NCBI RefSeq assembly: GCF_000519045.1 | Contig: NZ_KI912532.1 | Coordinates: 1,860,001 to 1,924,000 of the forward strand | Source of the DNA: Dechloromonas agitata is5 | Lineage (GTDB): Bacteria > Pseudomonadota > Gammaproteobacteria > Burkholderiales > Rhodocyclaceae | Length of the DNA stretch: 64,000 bases | Direction of reading: 5' to 3' | Shown here: piece after piece, positions 16,901 to 24,941 of the stretch | How positions within the stretch are numbered: the first letter of the stretch is position 1 | Layout: each line of letters opens with the position of its first letter | Notes under the pieces: generated by a model | The model's input: the letters and a program-made list of their open reading frames with translations, nothing else | Databases searched by the model: none | Told to the model about the DNA's origin: nothing | Made by a program: the position numbers and the translations under genes

Positions 16901-19666
16901 TCATTGCCATCCGTAACGACGAGTGTAAAAACTCTTCATCGCCTGGGTCAGTAACATATAGCCGACTAGCAAGGCCGCCAGCAAAGGGAAATACGTCAAC
17001 GGCAAGGCTTGCAGTTTGAAGTAATGCGCTACCGGCCCCATCGGGATAAAGATGCCACAAGCCATGATTAAGCCGGTCATAAACAGGAGAGGTGTGCCCG
17101 CCCGGCTCTGGAGGAAGGGAATCTTCCGGGTCCGAATCATGTGGACTACCAACGTCTGGGTCATCAGCCCCTCAATGAACCAGCCTGACTGGAACAGGGT
17201 CTGCTGCTCTGGCGTATTGGCTCCGAAGGCGAACCACATCATCAGGTAGGTCAGGATGTCGAAGATTGTACTGACCGGGCCGAAGAACAGCATAAAGCGC
17301 CCGATGTCCGCCGGATTCCAGCGCTGCGGCGACTTAACCAGTTCCTCATCGACGTTATCGAATGGAATGGCAATCTGCGAGAAGTCGTAGAGCAGATTCT
17401 GCACCAGCAGGTGCATGGGCAGCATCGGTAGGAAAGGAATGAAGGCGCTTGCCACCAGAACCGAGAAGACATTGCCGAAGTTGGAGCTGGCCGTCATCTT
17501 GATGTACTTCAGCATGTTGGCGAAGGTCTTGCGCCCCTCGACCACGCCTTCCTCAAGCACCATCAGGCTCTTCTCCAGCAGGATGATGTCGGCTGCCTCC
17601 TTGGCAATGTCAACCGCCGTATCTACCGAGATACCGATGTCCGCCGTGCGTAAGGCCGGCGCATCGTTGATGCCGTCACCCATGAAGCCCACAACATGAC
17701 CGTTGGATTTGAGGATGCGCACGATGCGCTCCTTGTGGGCCGGCGTCAGCTTGGCAAAGATGTTGTGCGCTTCCACGGCCTTGGCCAGTTCATCGTCACT
17801 CAGGCGCTCAACATCACCGCCTACCATGACACGCTCGTCCGATAGGCCGACCCCCCGGCAAATTTTGGCGGTCACCAGCTCGTTGTCGCCGGTTAGAACC
17901 TTGACCGCGACGCCATGGGCAGCCAGAGCCTCCAGGGCCGGGGCCGTGGTTTCCTTCGGAGGGTCGAGGAAAGCCACATAACCAATCAGGCTCATTGCTC
18001 CCTCATCGGCGACGCCATACACCTCCTTGGTCGGCAGCAATTCCTTGGAGGCTACCGCGACGACTCGCAAGCCATCTTCGTTGAGGTCGGCAGTAACTTG
18101 GCGGATTTGCGCCAATAACTCCGGGGTCAGAGGTTCATCCACCTCGCCATGGCGTACCCGGTGACAGATGCTCAAGATTTCCTCGACAGCCCCCTTACAG
18201 ATGAGGAGGTGATGTTCATCGTGCTCTGCGACGACCACGGACATCCGGCGGCGCTGAAAATCGAAGGGAATCTCATCGACCTTACGGAAGTTAGCAGCTG
18301 GGTCCAACTCGCGGTGCACTTCGGCATGTTCCAGGACCGCCACATCGAGCAGGTTCTTCAAGCCGGTTTGGTAGTAGCTGTTCAGGTAGGCTGCCTCCAG
18401 CACGTCGTCAGATTCTTCGCCCCAGATGTCGGTGTGCCGAGCCAGAAAAATCTTGTCCTGGGTCAGGGTGCCGGTCTTGTCGGTGCAGAGCACGTCCATG
18501 GCGCCGAAGTTCTGGATCGCATCGAGGCGCTTTACGATGACCTTGTGCCGAGACAGGATGACGGCCCCCTTGGCCAGGGTGGAGGTCACAATCATCGGCA
18601 GCATTTCGGGCGTCAGGCCGACCGCGATTGACATGGCGAACAGGAAGGCTTCCAGCCAGTCATCTTTGGTGACGCCATTGATGATAAGCACCAGGGGTGA
18701 CATGACCAACATGAAGCGAATCAGCAACCAGGCCACCTGATTGACCCCGGCCTGGAACTGGGTGGTCGTCCGGTCGGTGGCCGTCACCCGTTGGGTCAGT
18801 GCCCCGAAATAGGTTCGACTGCCGGTCGCCAGGACGACCACCATAGCCGAACCCGACACTACGTTGGTGCCCATGAACACGAGATTGTCTAATTCGAGAG
18901 CATTCACGGTGTCCGGCCCCTTGTGCTGGGCATGCTTCTCGACTGGCAGCGACTCGCCGGTCATGGCAGCCTGGCTTACAAACAGGTCCTTCGAGGTCAG
19001 GATGCGGCAGTCGGCCGGAATCATGTCGCCGGCCGAGAGGAAGACGATGTCCCCTGGAACTATGTCGCGGATGGGGATTTCGGCCTTTTGTGCAGTACGG
19101 GGATGCAACTGCACTTCAAAGTAGCGCTTGGCATCCTCCATGGCGTCCTCAGCTAGGTCACGCCGTAGCACGGTGGCCGTGTTGGTTACCATGGCCTTCA
19201 GCTTTTCGGCCGCAAGGTTCGACTTGCGCTCCTGCCAGAAGCGAATGACGACTGACAGCACGACCATCGTCGAGATGACAATGGTGGCCTTCATGTCCTC
19301 GGTGAAATAGGAGATGGCGGCCAGCAGGGTCAGCAGAATGTCGAACGGCGTCTTGTAGCAGTTCCAAAGGTGCTGCCACCAGGTTGGCGGTTTCTCGTGC
19401 TCAACTTCGTTATGACCGAAGCGCTCACGCATCAAGGCAGCATGGGCTTCCGACAGGCCATCAGGGTGCGACTCCAGACGCAGCAGCAGGCCATCCACAT
19501 CGCTGTTTGCCGCCGCAAGCAACTCCTGGGAAAGCTGCTTCGGTATCTCTCGGCTCACCTCCGTGGTCGCCATACTTTCAAACATCGCCAGACGTTTGAA
19601 GTGATGGCCCAGCCCTCGGGTGCGGACGAAATTGGCGAAGAATTCCTTCAGGAAGTTGAGGTTCAT
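16901..19666 (-). CDS. mgtA: Magnesium-transporting P-type ATPase
   Basis: A 921-aa P-type ATPase of the MgtA/MgtB class. It has an N-terminal cytoplasmic tail, the phosphorylation motif DKTGTLTQD, the actuator TGES segment, the hinge GDGINDAPAL and about ten membrane helices, with the family-specific FIPFLPMLPMHLLVQNLLYD segment. Length matches MgtA. It imports Mg2+ under starvation. It lies 78 bp after mgtC, a combination well known from Mg2+-starvation and virulence loci. No leader-peptide or Mg-sensing leader was recognised in the short spacer. Confidence 0.9.
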   Translation of the reverse strand: MNLNFLKEFFANFVRTRGLGHHFKRLAMFESMATTEVSREIPKQLSQELLAAANSDVDGLLLRLESHPDGLSEAHAALMRERFGHNEVEHEKPPTWWQHLWNCYKTPFDILLTLLAAISYFTEDMKATIVISTMVVLSVVIRFWQERKSNLAAEKLKAMVTNTATVLRRDLAEDAMEDAKRYFEVQLHPRTAQKAEIPIRDIVPGDIVFLSAGDMIPADCRILTSKDLFVSQAAMTGESLPVEKHAQHKGPDTVNALELDNLVFMGTNVVSGSAMVVVLATGSRTYFGALTQRVTATDRTTTQFQAGVNQVAWLLIRFMLVMSPLVLIINGVTKDDWLEAFLFAMSIAVGLTPEMLPMIVTSTLAKGAVILSRHKVIVKRLDAIQNFGAMDVLCTDKTGTLTQDKIFLARHTDIWGEESDDVLEAAYLNSYYQTGLKNLLDVAVLEHAEVHRELDPAANFRKVDEIPFDFQRRRMSVVVAEHDEHHLLICKGAVEEILSICHRVRHGEVDEPLTPELLAQIRQVTADLNEDGLRVVAVASKELLPTKEVYGVADEGAMSLIGYVAFLDPPKETTAPALEALAAHGVAVKVLTGDNELVTAKICRGVGLSDERVMVGGDVERLSDDELAKAVEAHNIFAKLTPAHKERIVRILKSNGHVVGFMGDGINDAPALRTADIGISVDTAVDIAKEAADIILLEKSLMVLEEGVVEGRKTFANMLKYIKMTASSNFGNVFSVLVASAFIPFLPMLPMHLLVQNLLYDFSQIAIPFDNVDEELVKSPQRWNPADIGRFMLFFGPVSTIFDILTYLMMWFAFGANTPEQQTLFQSGWFIEGLMTQTLVVHMIRTRKIPFLQSRAGTPLLFMTGLIMACGIFIPMGPVAHYFKLQALPLTYFPLLAALLVGYMLLTQAMKSFYTRRYGWQ

Positions 19667-19744
19667 GCTGCGGCCTCCTCAGAGACTAAGGTTTCAAGAT
19701 GCAAATGTGCGGATTAGATTCGACAAAAGCGAAGAGGAGTCCAG

Positions 19745-20467
19745 TTACTCGGTCGTACTGGGGCTCCAGAACGCCTGGCTGATGTAGGGTTGTTCGGCTA
19801 ATTGCTGAGCCATGCGGTCAAGTTCATCACCATCGACGCCAGTAGCCAGAAGGACTGCCTCAATTTCGACTGCGTCGTCTCCGAAGGCGTGGATGACCAA
19901 GTCGCGGGTTGAGTAGCCGGCCGTTTCCAAGATTTCCTCCAGTAGGCGCATCGCCTTCTTCTGGTGGTCACGCTGGGCAATGACGTAGACCGTGTTGGTT
20001 ACCTCCACCGCCAGAGTGTCCATAGGCTGCTGGTTGATGCGATTGACGACCGGACGCAGCAAGGTATTAGAGGCCAAGACAAAAATAGCCCCGAGCACAG
20101 CCTCCGGCAGCAGGTCAGCACCAGCACAGGCTCCTACCGCGGCCGACCCCCACAGAGTGGCGGCGGTATTCAGCCCCCGGACATTGCCTTCCTCACGCAT
20201 GATGACGCCGGCCCCCAGGAACCCAATGCCTGAAACGACATAGGCGACGACATGAACAGCGCCTTCGTGGCCAGCAAGACGGTTGGCCATGTCCACAAAA
20301 ATTGCGGCGCCAACCGCAACCAGGACATTGGTTCGTAGGCCGGCAGTGCGCTGTCGGTATTGACGCTCGAAGCCAATGACACCGCCCAGGATGAAAGCGC
20401 TAACCAGGCTGAGAATGGTGTCGAAAATAGATTCGATATTGATGTTTTGGATTGCTTCCAGAGTCAT
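19745..20467 (-). CDS. mgtC: MgtC/SapB family membrane protein
   Basis: A 240-aa protein. The N-terminal MgtC domain has four to five membrane helices with the family stretch GGVIGFERQYRQRTAGLRTNVLV and GIGFLGAGVIMREEGNVRGLNTAATLW. The C-terminal soluble domain (from about residue 145) resembles the ACT-like domain of MgtC. MgtC helps cells cope with low magnesium, in part by modulating the F1Fo ATPase in Salmonella. Its start is 2 bp after the stop of a small upstream frame, suggesting translational coupling. Confidence 0.88.
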   Translation of the reverse strand: MTLEAIQNINIESIFDTILSLVSAFILGGVIGFERQYRQRTAGLRTNVLVAVGAAIFVDMANRLAGHEGAVHVVAYVVSGIGFLGAGVIMREEGNVRGLNTAATLWGSAAVGACAGADLLPEAVLGAIFVLASNTLLRPVVNRINQQPMDTLAVEVTNTVYVIAQRDHQKKAMRLLEEILETAGYSTRDLVIHAFGDDAVEIEAVLLATGVDGDELDRMAQQLAEQPYISQAFWSPSTTE

Positions 20468-20469
20468 GG

Positions 20470-20718
20470 TCAGCGCTCCACATCAAAGGCCATCACAGCA
20501 GAGGCAGTTCTGTCGCCAATTGCGACTGCTACCCGGCTGACTTCAAGAAAAGGAAACAAAAGTTCCCGGCTTGTTTTGGAAATTCCAATACGCATTGCAT
20601 ACATCCAAGTTGCAGGCGGAACCTGCCCAGGAGAGTCCAAGCGAACGACATAATTTGCCCAAAACCACCATGCTCCCAGCAAAGCCAAACTAGCTGAAGC
20701 AGGATAAGCAAGCAACAC
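20470..20718 (-). CDS. Possible 82-aa membrane leader protein upstream of mgtC
   Basis: A GTG-started frame with one likely membrane helix (LALLGAWWFWANYVV) and a soluble tail, ending 2 bp before the mgtC start. The position suggests co-translation with mgtC or a leader role, as short peptides control mgt genes in enterobacteria. There is no convincing ribosome site before the GTG, and a different minus-strand frame overlaps it, so coding status is uncertain. No family is recognised. Confidence 0.35.
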   Translation of the reverse strand: MLLAYPASASLALLGAWWFWANYVVRLDSPGQVPPATWMYAMRIGISKTSRELLFPFLEVSRVAVAIGDRTASAVMAFDVER

Positions 20719-21220
20719 GACGGCAAGGTCGTGTTACCGGCACTTTGCAAATTGTTTGATGGAAATTGGAGGAGAGCCGTAGAGGTGGCTCTCATGCCGC
20801 TTCCCGCGCTTAGCGAGATGCGGCAGTAAACTCTGCGTTATCTTGCCAAGCGTGCGCTCGTCTGCAAGACGAAGCGATAACTGTCACTCGAACAAGGGCC
20901 CACGTGGGGTCTCCGCAAAATGAAAACGGGCGGATTCTGAACCTGTAGGATATGAAAGTAAAGTGACAATTTGTTTATGCTTGTCACTGTAGCGCGATGT
21001 TAAAGCAGTCTAAATCTGTCTTCTTAGCGTCTGGTTCCAGCCGTTTGGTCGATACGACTTGAATGACAGCAACGGGTCGGGTGCCGTCCTACGTCGGTGA
21101 CGAAAGCGGCCACTGACTGCCATCAGCGGCTGAGCGGTCGGTAACTGGAACATTGCAGCCCGATGCATACCTGAGGCCCAACGGCGGCTTTGGTCGATAC
21201 TCAGACTGTCAAATGAACAA
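20719..21220. other. Non-coding stretch upstream of the mgt operon, with an inverted repeat
   Basis: About 500 bp with no convincing gene. It should hold the promoter of the minus-strand mgt operon. The clearest element is a perfect 8-bp inverted repeat, AGTGACAA (20962-20969) and TTGTCACT (20981-20988), spaced by 11 bp, which could be an operator. No riboswitch was recognised. Confidence 0.5.
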
Positions 21221-21241
21221 GGAGGGCAGCCAATGCCCTCC
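21221..21241 (-). terminator. Terminator after the 191-aa hypothetical gene
   Basis: GGAGGGCA (21221-21228) and TGCCCTCC (21234-21241) form a perfect 8-bp stem with a 5-nt loop. On the minus strand it is followed by TTGTTCATTT, a loose T-rich tail. It lies 17 bp beyond the stop codon of the gene at 21258. Confidence 0.65.
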
Positions 21242-21257
21242 TGTTTGGCTCGGGAAA

Positions 21258-21833
21258 TCAGTGGCAGATTACCTGCTCAATGTCTTGGTTTGGCCAAGGT
21301 GATATTGAGCTACGCCAATCAGCCAATGAAACTGCCCGGGCCTTCTCGTAGGCAGAAATTGCCTCTTCTACTGTAAGGCCTCCGTAAATCATCAACAGTA
21401 TCGGCACACTGCTATCGTCAATCACCTTGCAAACACGATTGAAAGCCGCCGCGATCTCCGATTCTTGTAGTTCTGTATCGGTTAGCTCGATCTGCTCCAT
21501 CGTCCAGAGCGCATTGTCTGAAGGATCGAGCTCCAGTTGTGGCAATCGGCGAAGCGTCACAGCATCCAGGAACAGCTTGAGCTCCGTCATCTTGGCTGCC
21601 GGTGTCGCAATCCCATTCGATGCACTCAGGAAGAACGAGCCAAATAGACGGTTGTAGCTAATCGTTACCCAGCAATTGCTCTGCGCCAAGGTCTGATAGT
21701 TCAACAGGATTGGGTTTTCGCAACTCGATGACAGCAATGTCGGAGAACCAAAGCGTAGCACCCACTCATGAATCTTGGTGTAGGCTGCTTTCGGGTTGTG
21801 GCGATTGGCAATCGGGGAAAAGGCGGTATTCAT
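21258..21833 (-). CDS. Hypothetical protein
   Basis: A 191-aa soluble protein starting MNTAFSPIANRHNPKAAYTK. No signal peptide, membrane helix or known motif is visible; the middle is mixed alpha/beta and the C-terminus has VEEAISAYEKARAVSLADW. It is a lone gene in island 1 with its own terminator. The IS256 element is inserted 61 bp upstream of its start codon, probably separating it from its natural promoter. Confidence 0.6.
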   Translation of the reverse strand: MNTAFSPIANRHNPKAAYTKIHEWVLRFGSPTLLSSSCENPILLNYQTLAQSNCWVTISYNRLFGSFFLSASNGIATPAAKMTELKLFLDAVTLRRLPQLELDPSDNALWTMEQIELTDTELQESEIAAAFNRVCKVIDDSSVPILLMIYGGLTVEEAISAYEKARAVSLADWRSSISPWPNQDIEQVICH

Positions 21834-21894
21834 GATCAGTCTCCAGAGTGAAAGGTGGTGTGTTCTTCAGAGCATGTGAACTGGCTGTAAAAAA

Positions 21895-23223
21895 GGGCGT
21901 GTAAGAATTTTTGTGTAAACGGTCATTTGGCAGGAAACTGCCGCGCCCCAAGGAGCGATGATGGCCGTAGCAAAGAAAGCAGTACCGAAGGAGTTGCTGG
22001 ACAGCCTGCTGGCTGACTATCGGAAACCGGAAGACCTGATTGGCGAGAACGGCTTGCTCAAGCAGCTCACCAAGTTGCTGGTCGAGAAGGCGTTGGAAGC
22101 GGAGATGGCCGACCACCTCGGCCACGGCAAGAATGAGCCGGTAGAGAATCCTGCCGGCAATACGCGCAACGGGAAGAGCAGGAAGACGCTCAAAGGGGAG
22201 TTCGGCGAACTGCCGATAGAAATTCCCCGTGACCGCCACGGCACCTTCGAGCCGCAGTTGATTCCCAAGCACCAGACCCGCTGGACGGGCTTTGACGACA
22301 AGATTCTGTCGCTTTACGCCCGAGGCATGACGGTCCGCGAAATCCAGTCACACCTGGAAGAGATGTACGGCACGGAGGTGTCGCCGACGCTGATTTCATC
22401 GGTCACGGATGCCGTGATTGAAGAAGCCAAGGCCTGGCAATCACGGCCGCTGGACAGCATTTACCCCATCGTCTATCTGGACTGTATCCACGTCAAAGTC
22501 AGGGATGGCAGCGTGCGCGTCAAGGCCGTCTATCTGGCGATTGGACTCAACCTGGCCGGTGAGAAGGAAGTGCTCGGCCTGTGGATTGCCCAGACGGAAG
22601 GCGCAAAATTCTGGCTGCAAGTGGTGACGGAATTGAAGAATCGAGGCGTACAGGATGTCTTCATTGCCTGCGTCGATGGCTTGAAGGGATTTCCGGAGGC
22701 CATTGAAGCAGTCTATCCGCGTGCTGCCGTTCAGCTGTGCGTCGTCCATATGGTCCGGCACAGCCTGAACTATGTCTCGTGGAAGATGCGCAAGGCCGTT
22801 GCCGCTGACCTGCGGCGGATATACACCAGTGCCACCGCCGATGAAGCCGAGCAGATGCTCGGTGAATTCGAGGACAAATGGGACGATGCCTACCTGCCCA
22901 TCAGCCAGTCCTGGCGCCGGAATTGGTCACGCATCACGCCGTTCTTTGACTACCCGCCCGAGATACGGAAAGTCATCTACACGACCAATGCGATTGAGTC
23001 GGTGAACATGAGCCTGAGAAAAATCACCAAAAATCGCGGTTCGTTTCCGAGCGATGAGGCACTGATGAAACTGTTCTACCTGGCTCTCCGCAACATCAGC
23101 CAGAAATGGACCTTGCCCATTCGGGATTGGAAGGCTGCACTGACCCGATTTACTATCCAGTTCGAAGACCGGATGAACAACGTTTAACTCAAACCCCGTT
23201 TACACAAAATTCCGGACACGCCC
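21895..23223 (+). mobile_element. IS256-family insertion sequence with 8-bp target duplication
   Basis: A 1329-bp element. The left end begins GGGCGTGTAAG and the right end, reversed, begins GGGCGTGTCCG; with inner GTGTAAACGG matches they form imperfect inverted repeats of about 27 bp. The 8-mer GTAAAAAA is present directly on both sides (21887-21894 and 23224-23231), the target duplication length expected for IS256. One intact transposase is inside. The clean ends point to a recent insertion. Confidence 0.92.
21958..23187 (+). CDS. IS256-family (mutator-type) transposase
   Basis: A 409-aa transposase. The DDE triad region includes IYPIVYLDCIHVKVRDG, VFIACVDGLKGFPEAI and the C-terminal IYTTNAIESVNMSLRK, the family signature around the catalytic Glu. 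AGGAG lies just upstream of tandem ATG codons at 21958/21961. Full length and uninterrupted, so likely active. Confidence 0.92.
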   Translation: MMAVAKKAVPKELLDSLLADYRKPEDLIGENGLLKQLTKLLVEKALEAEMADHLGHGKNEPVENPAGNTRNGKSRKTLKGEFGELPIEIPRDRHGTFEPQLIPKHQTRWTGFDDKILSLYARGMTVREIQSHLEEMYGTEVSPTLISSVTDAVIEEAKAWQSRPLDSIYPIVYLDCIHVKVRDGSVRVKAVYLAIGLNLAGEKEVLGLWIAQTEGAKFWLQVVTELKNRGVQDVFIACVDGLKGFPEAIEAVYPRAAVQLCVVHMVRHSLNYVSWKMRKAVAADLRRIYTSATADEAEQMLGEFEDKWDDAYLPISQSWRRNWSRITPFFDYPPEIRKVIYTTNAIESVNMSLRKITKNRGSFPSDEALMKLFYLALRNISQKWTLPIRDWKAALTRFTIQFEDRMNNV

Positions 23224-23337
23224 GTAAAAAATCACCAGATGAATGCTTCTTTCGTTGGACGGAGACCTTTTCTCCCTGGATCATGTATTGACGTGGGTGT
23301 CCTCGTGTTTCCTCTGTTTATTGGTGATGGGGCTAGG

Positions 23338-24573
23338 CTAGGCAGCTTGAAACGAAATGATCTCTGCGCCTTTCTCCAACTTGTCGAGGTGGTTTGCCCA
23401 AGCCTGCATCATGTTTCGGCGTTCAACCATGTACTCAGCTTGGTGGGAGTAGGCACCAAATACTTTTTTCCGTTCACGATGCGCAAGTTGCCTGTCGATA
23501 ATGTGAGCATCCCAGCCCAGTTCAAGTAAGGCCGATGTGGCAGTGGCGCGGAAGCCATGGGCTGTTACAGGAAATCCGAGGCCTTTCTGGATCGCCATGC
23601 GAAGGGTGTTTTCGCTCATCCCTTTTGTGGGATCGCCTTTGCACGGAAATAGAAAACGATAACTGCCCGTCAGAGGACGAAGCTTTTCAAGTGTGGCGAC
23701 AGCTTGTTCTGAAAGGGGAACAATGTGTTCTTCTCGCATTTTCATGCCTCGACCTTTACCTTCAACTCGCTCGGGTGGAATCCGCCATTCTTTCGAGCTG
23801 AGGTTGAATTCGTTCCACATTGCCCAGTTCAGTTCGCCAGGGCGTACGAAAGTCAGTGCGAGGAGTCTTAGCGCTAGGCGGGTTCGGTAGTCGACGCGTT
23901 TGGCTGGGTCATCAAGGGAGCGCAGAAACACTGGAAGCTGTGCAATCGGTAAGCTCTCAAGGTGCTTTTCCTTGCTGGGTTTGAGTACTTCTCCGCTACG
24001 AATTTCGGATGCAGGATTGGTTTTCAGGCGCTGAGTCACAATGGCGTAGCGGAAAACCGCTTCGATCCAGGCTCTAACTCGGCGAGCGGTTTCTCCTTTT
24101 CCTTTTGCGTCGATGCTGGTGACGACGGCGAGGATGTGAGCAGGCTCGATGCTATTGACTGGAAGAGCCCCGATCAGTGGAAAGGCGTGTGTCTCCAGTG
24201 CCGTGATGGTTTTGTTGGCAGTAGTTTCAGCCAAGCCATTCTCTCGTTTTTCGTGCCACTCACGTGCGATTGCCTCGAAGGTGTTGGCTGCTGATAGGTG
24301 TGCGGTCAGTCTCTCGACCTTGCGTTGCATTCCGGGATCGATGTTGTTTTCGAGGAGTGCCTTGGCGTTTACCTTTTCTTGACGGGCTTTCTTAGCGCCT
24401 ACCTTCGGGTAGACGCCAAGAGCCAATGTCTTCTGCTTGCCTGCGTATCGGTACGCTAAACGCCAGTACTTAGAGCCATCCGTCTTGACCTCAAGGTAAA
24501 GGCCTTCCCCATCGGATACTCGGTAGGGTTTTTCCCTGCCTTTTAAGCTGGAAATCTCTTTATCTGTCAGCAT
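23338..24573 (-). CDS. int: P4-type tyrosine integrase of island 1
   Basis: A 411-aa integrase starting MLTDKEISSLKGREKPYRVSDG, the usual arm-binding N-terminal domain (DUF4102 type). The catalytic domain shows the first Arg in FVRPGEL, the HGFR box (TAHGFRATATS), a later His and the tyrosine in AYSHQAEYM. I chose ATG 24573 because it begins the conserved domain. It is transcribed away from the tRNA-Arg gene, and a TACCAACAAA motif (inverted) lies 12 bp upstream, so integrase binding could repress its own promoter. It should catalyse insertion and excision of island 1. Confidence 0.92.
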   Translation of the reverse strand: MLTDKEISSLKGREKPYRVSDGEGLYLEVKTDGSKYWRLAYRYAGKQKTLALGVYPKVGAKKARQEKVNAKALLENNIDPGMQRKVERLTAHLSAANTFEAIAREWHEKRENGLAETTANKTITALETHAFPLIGALPVNSIEPAHILAVVTSIDAKGKGETARRVRAWIEAVFRYAIVTQRLKTNPASEIRSGEVLKPSKEKHLESLPIAQLPVFLRSLDDPAKRVDYRTRLALRLLALTFVRPGELNWAMWNEFNLSSKEWRIPPERVEGKGRGMKMREEHIVPLSEQAVATLEKLRPLTGSYRFLFPCKGDPTKGMSENTLRMAIQKGLGFPVTAHGFRATATSALLELGWDAHIIDRQLAHRERKKVFGAYSHQAEYMVERRNMMQAWANHLDKLEKGAEIISFQAA

Positions 24574-24584
24574 GTTACGTCGCC

Positions 24585-24649
24585 TTTGTTGGTATCTAGC
24601 TGTGGTGTATGCGAATGGGCTTTTAGATACCAACAAATATACCAACAAA
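24585..24649. repeat. TACCAACAAA motifs at the integrase end (arm sites, right)
   Basis: Three copies: inverted at 24585-24594 and direct at 24628-24637 and 24640-24649. The direct pair has the same 12-bp spacing as the pair at 6489. They surround the integrase promoter. Confidence 0.65.
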
Positions 24650-24710
24650 ACGATAGGAACTGCTTGGAATATCGTGGCGGTCGATTGGATGTTTTTGGAA
24701 GGTAATTAAA

Positions 24711-24737
24711 CAAAAAACCCAGCATTTACGCTGGGTT
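24711..24737 (-). terminator. Terminator downstream of tRNA-Arg, inside the island
   Basis: On the minus strand AACCCAGC-GTAAAT-GCTGGGTT is followed by TTTTG. It lies between the tRNA 3' end and the integrase gene, so it was brought in with the island and would end the tRNA transcript before the integrase. Confidence 0.85.
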
Positions 24738-24782
24738 ATAAAATATCTGTCGGACTTCCTTGGACTTCTTCGGTAGATTCGT

Positions 24783-24857
24783 TGGCGCCCCCAGGTGGAA
24801 TCGAACCACCAATTCGCCCTTAGGAGGGGCGTGTTATATCCATTTAACTATGGAGGC
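24783..24857 (-). tRNA. tRNA-Arg(CCU)
   Basis: A 75-nt gene. The acceptor pairs GCCTCCA with TGGGGGC (one G-U), discriminator G and CCA are encoded, the anticodon loop is CTCCTAA with anticodon CCT, and the T-arm is GGTGG-TTCGATT-CCACC. The D-arm TAGTTAAATGGATATAAC matches bacterial tRNA-Arg(CCU). Its 3' end is the integration site of island 1 and is intact. Confidence 0.95.
24789..24802. repeat. Right attachment repeat of island 1 (within tRNA-Arg)
   Basis: CCCCAGGTGGAATC, identical to 6417-6430. It covers part of the acceptor and T-arm 3' strands. The tRNA side keeps a complete gene, so the island entered without damaging it. Confidence 0.75.
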
Positions 24858-24941
24858 GCGTCGGAGGTGCGCATTGTACCGGGCATGAGGGCGATGTGAT
24901 AGATTGCCCGGCAGCACAATAACTAAAGTCAAGGAGGGGCC

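Noticed and set aside
19667-19744. Mg2+ riboswitch or leader in the mgtC-mgtA spacer
   Set aside because: The spacer is 78 bp and shows no convincing leader structure.
20529-20795. An 88-codon minus-strand frame upstream of mgtC
   Set aside because: It overlaps the 82-aa candidate in another frame, is Cys/Trp-rich without a family, and is not coupled to mgtC.
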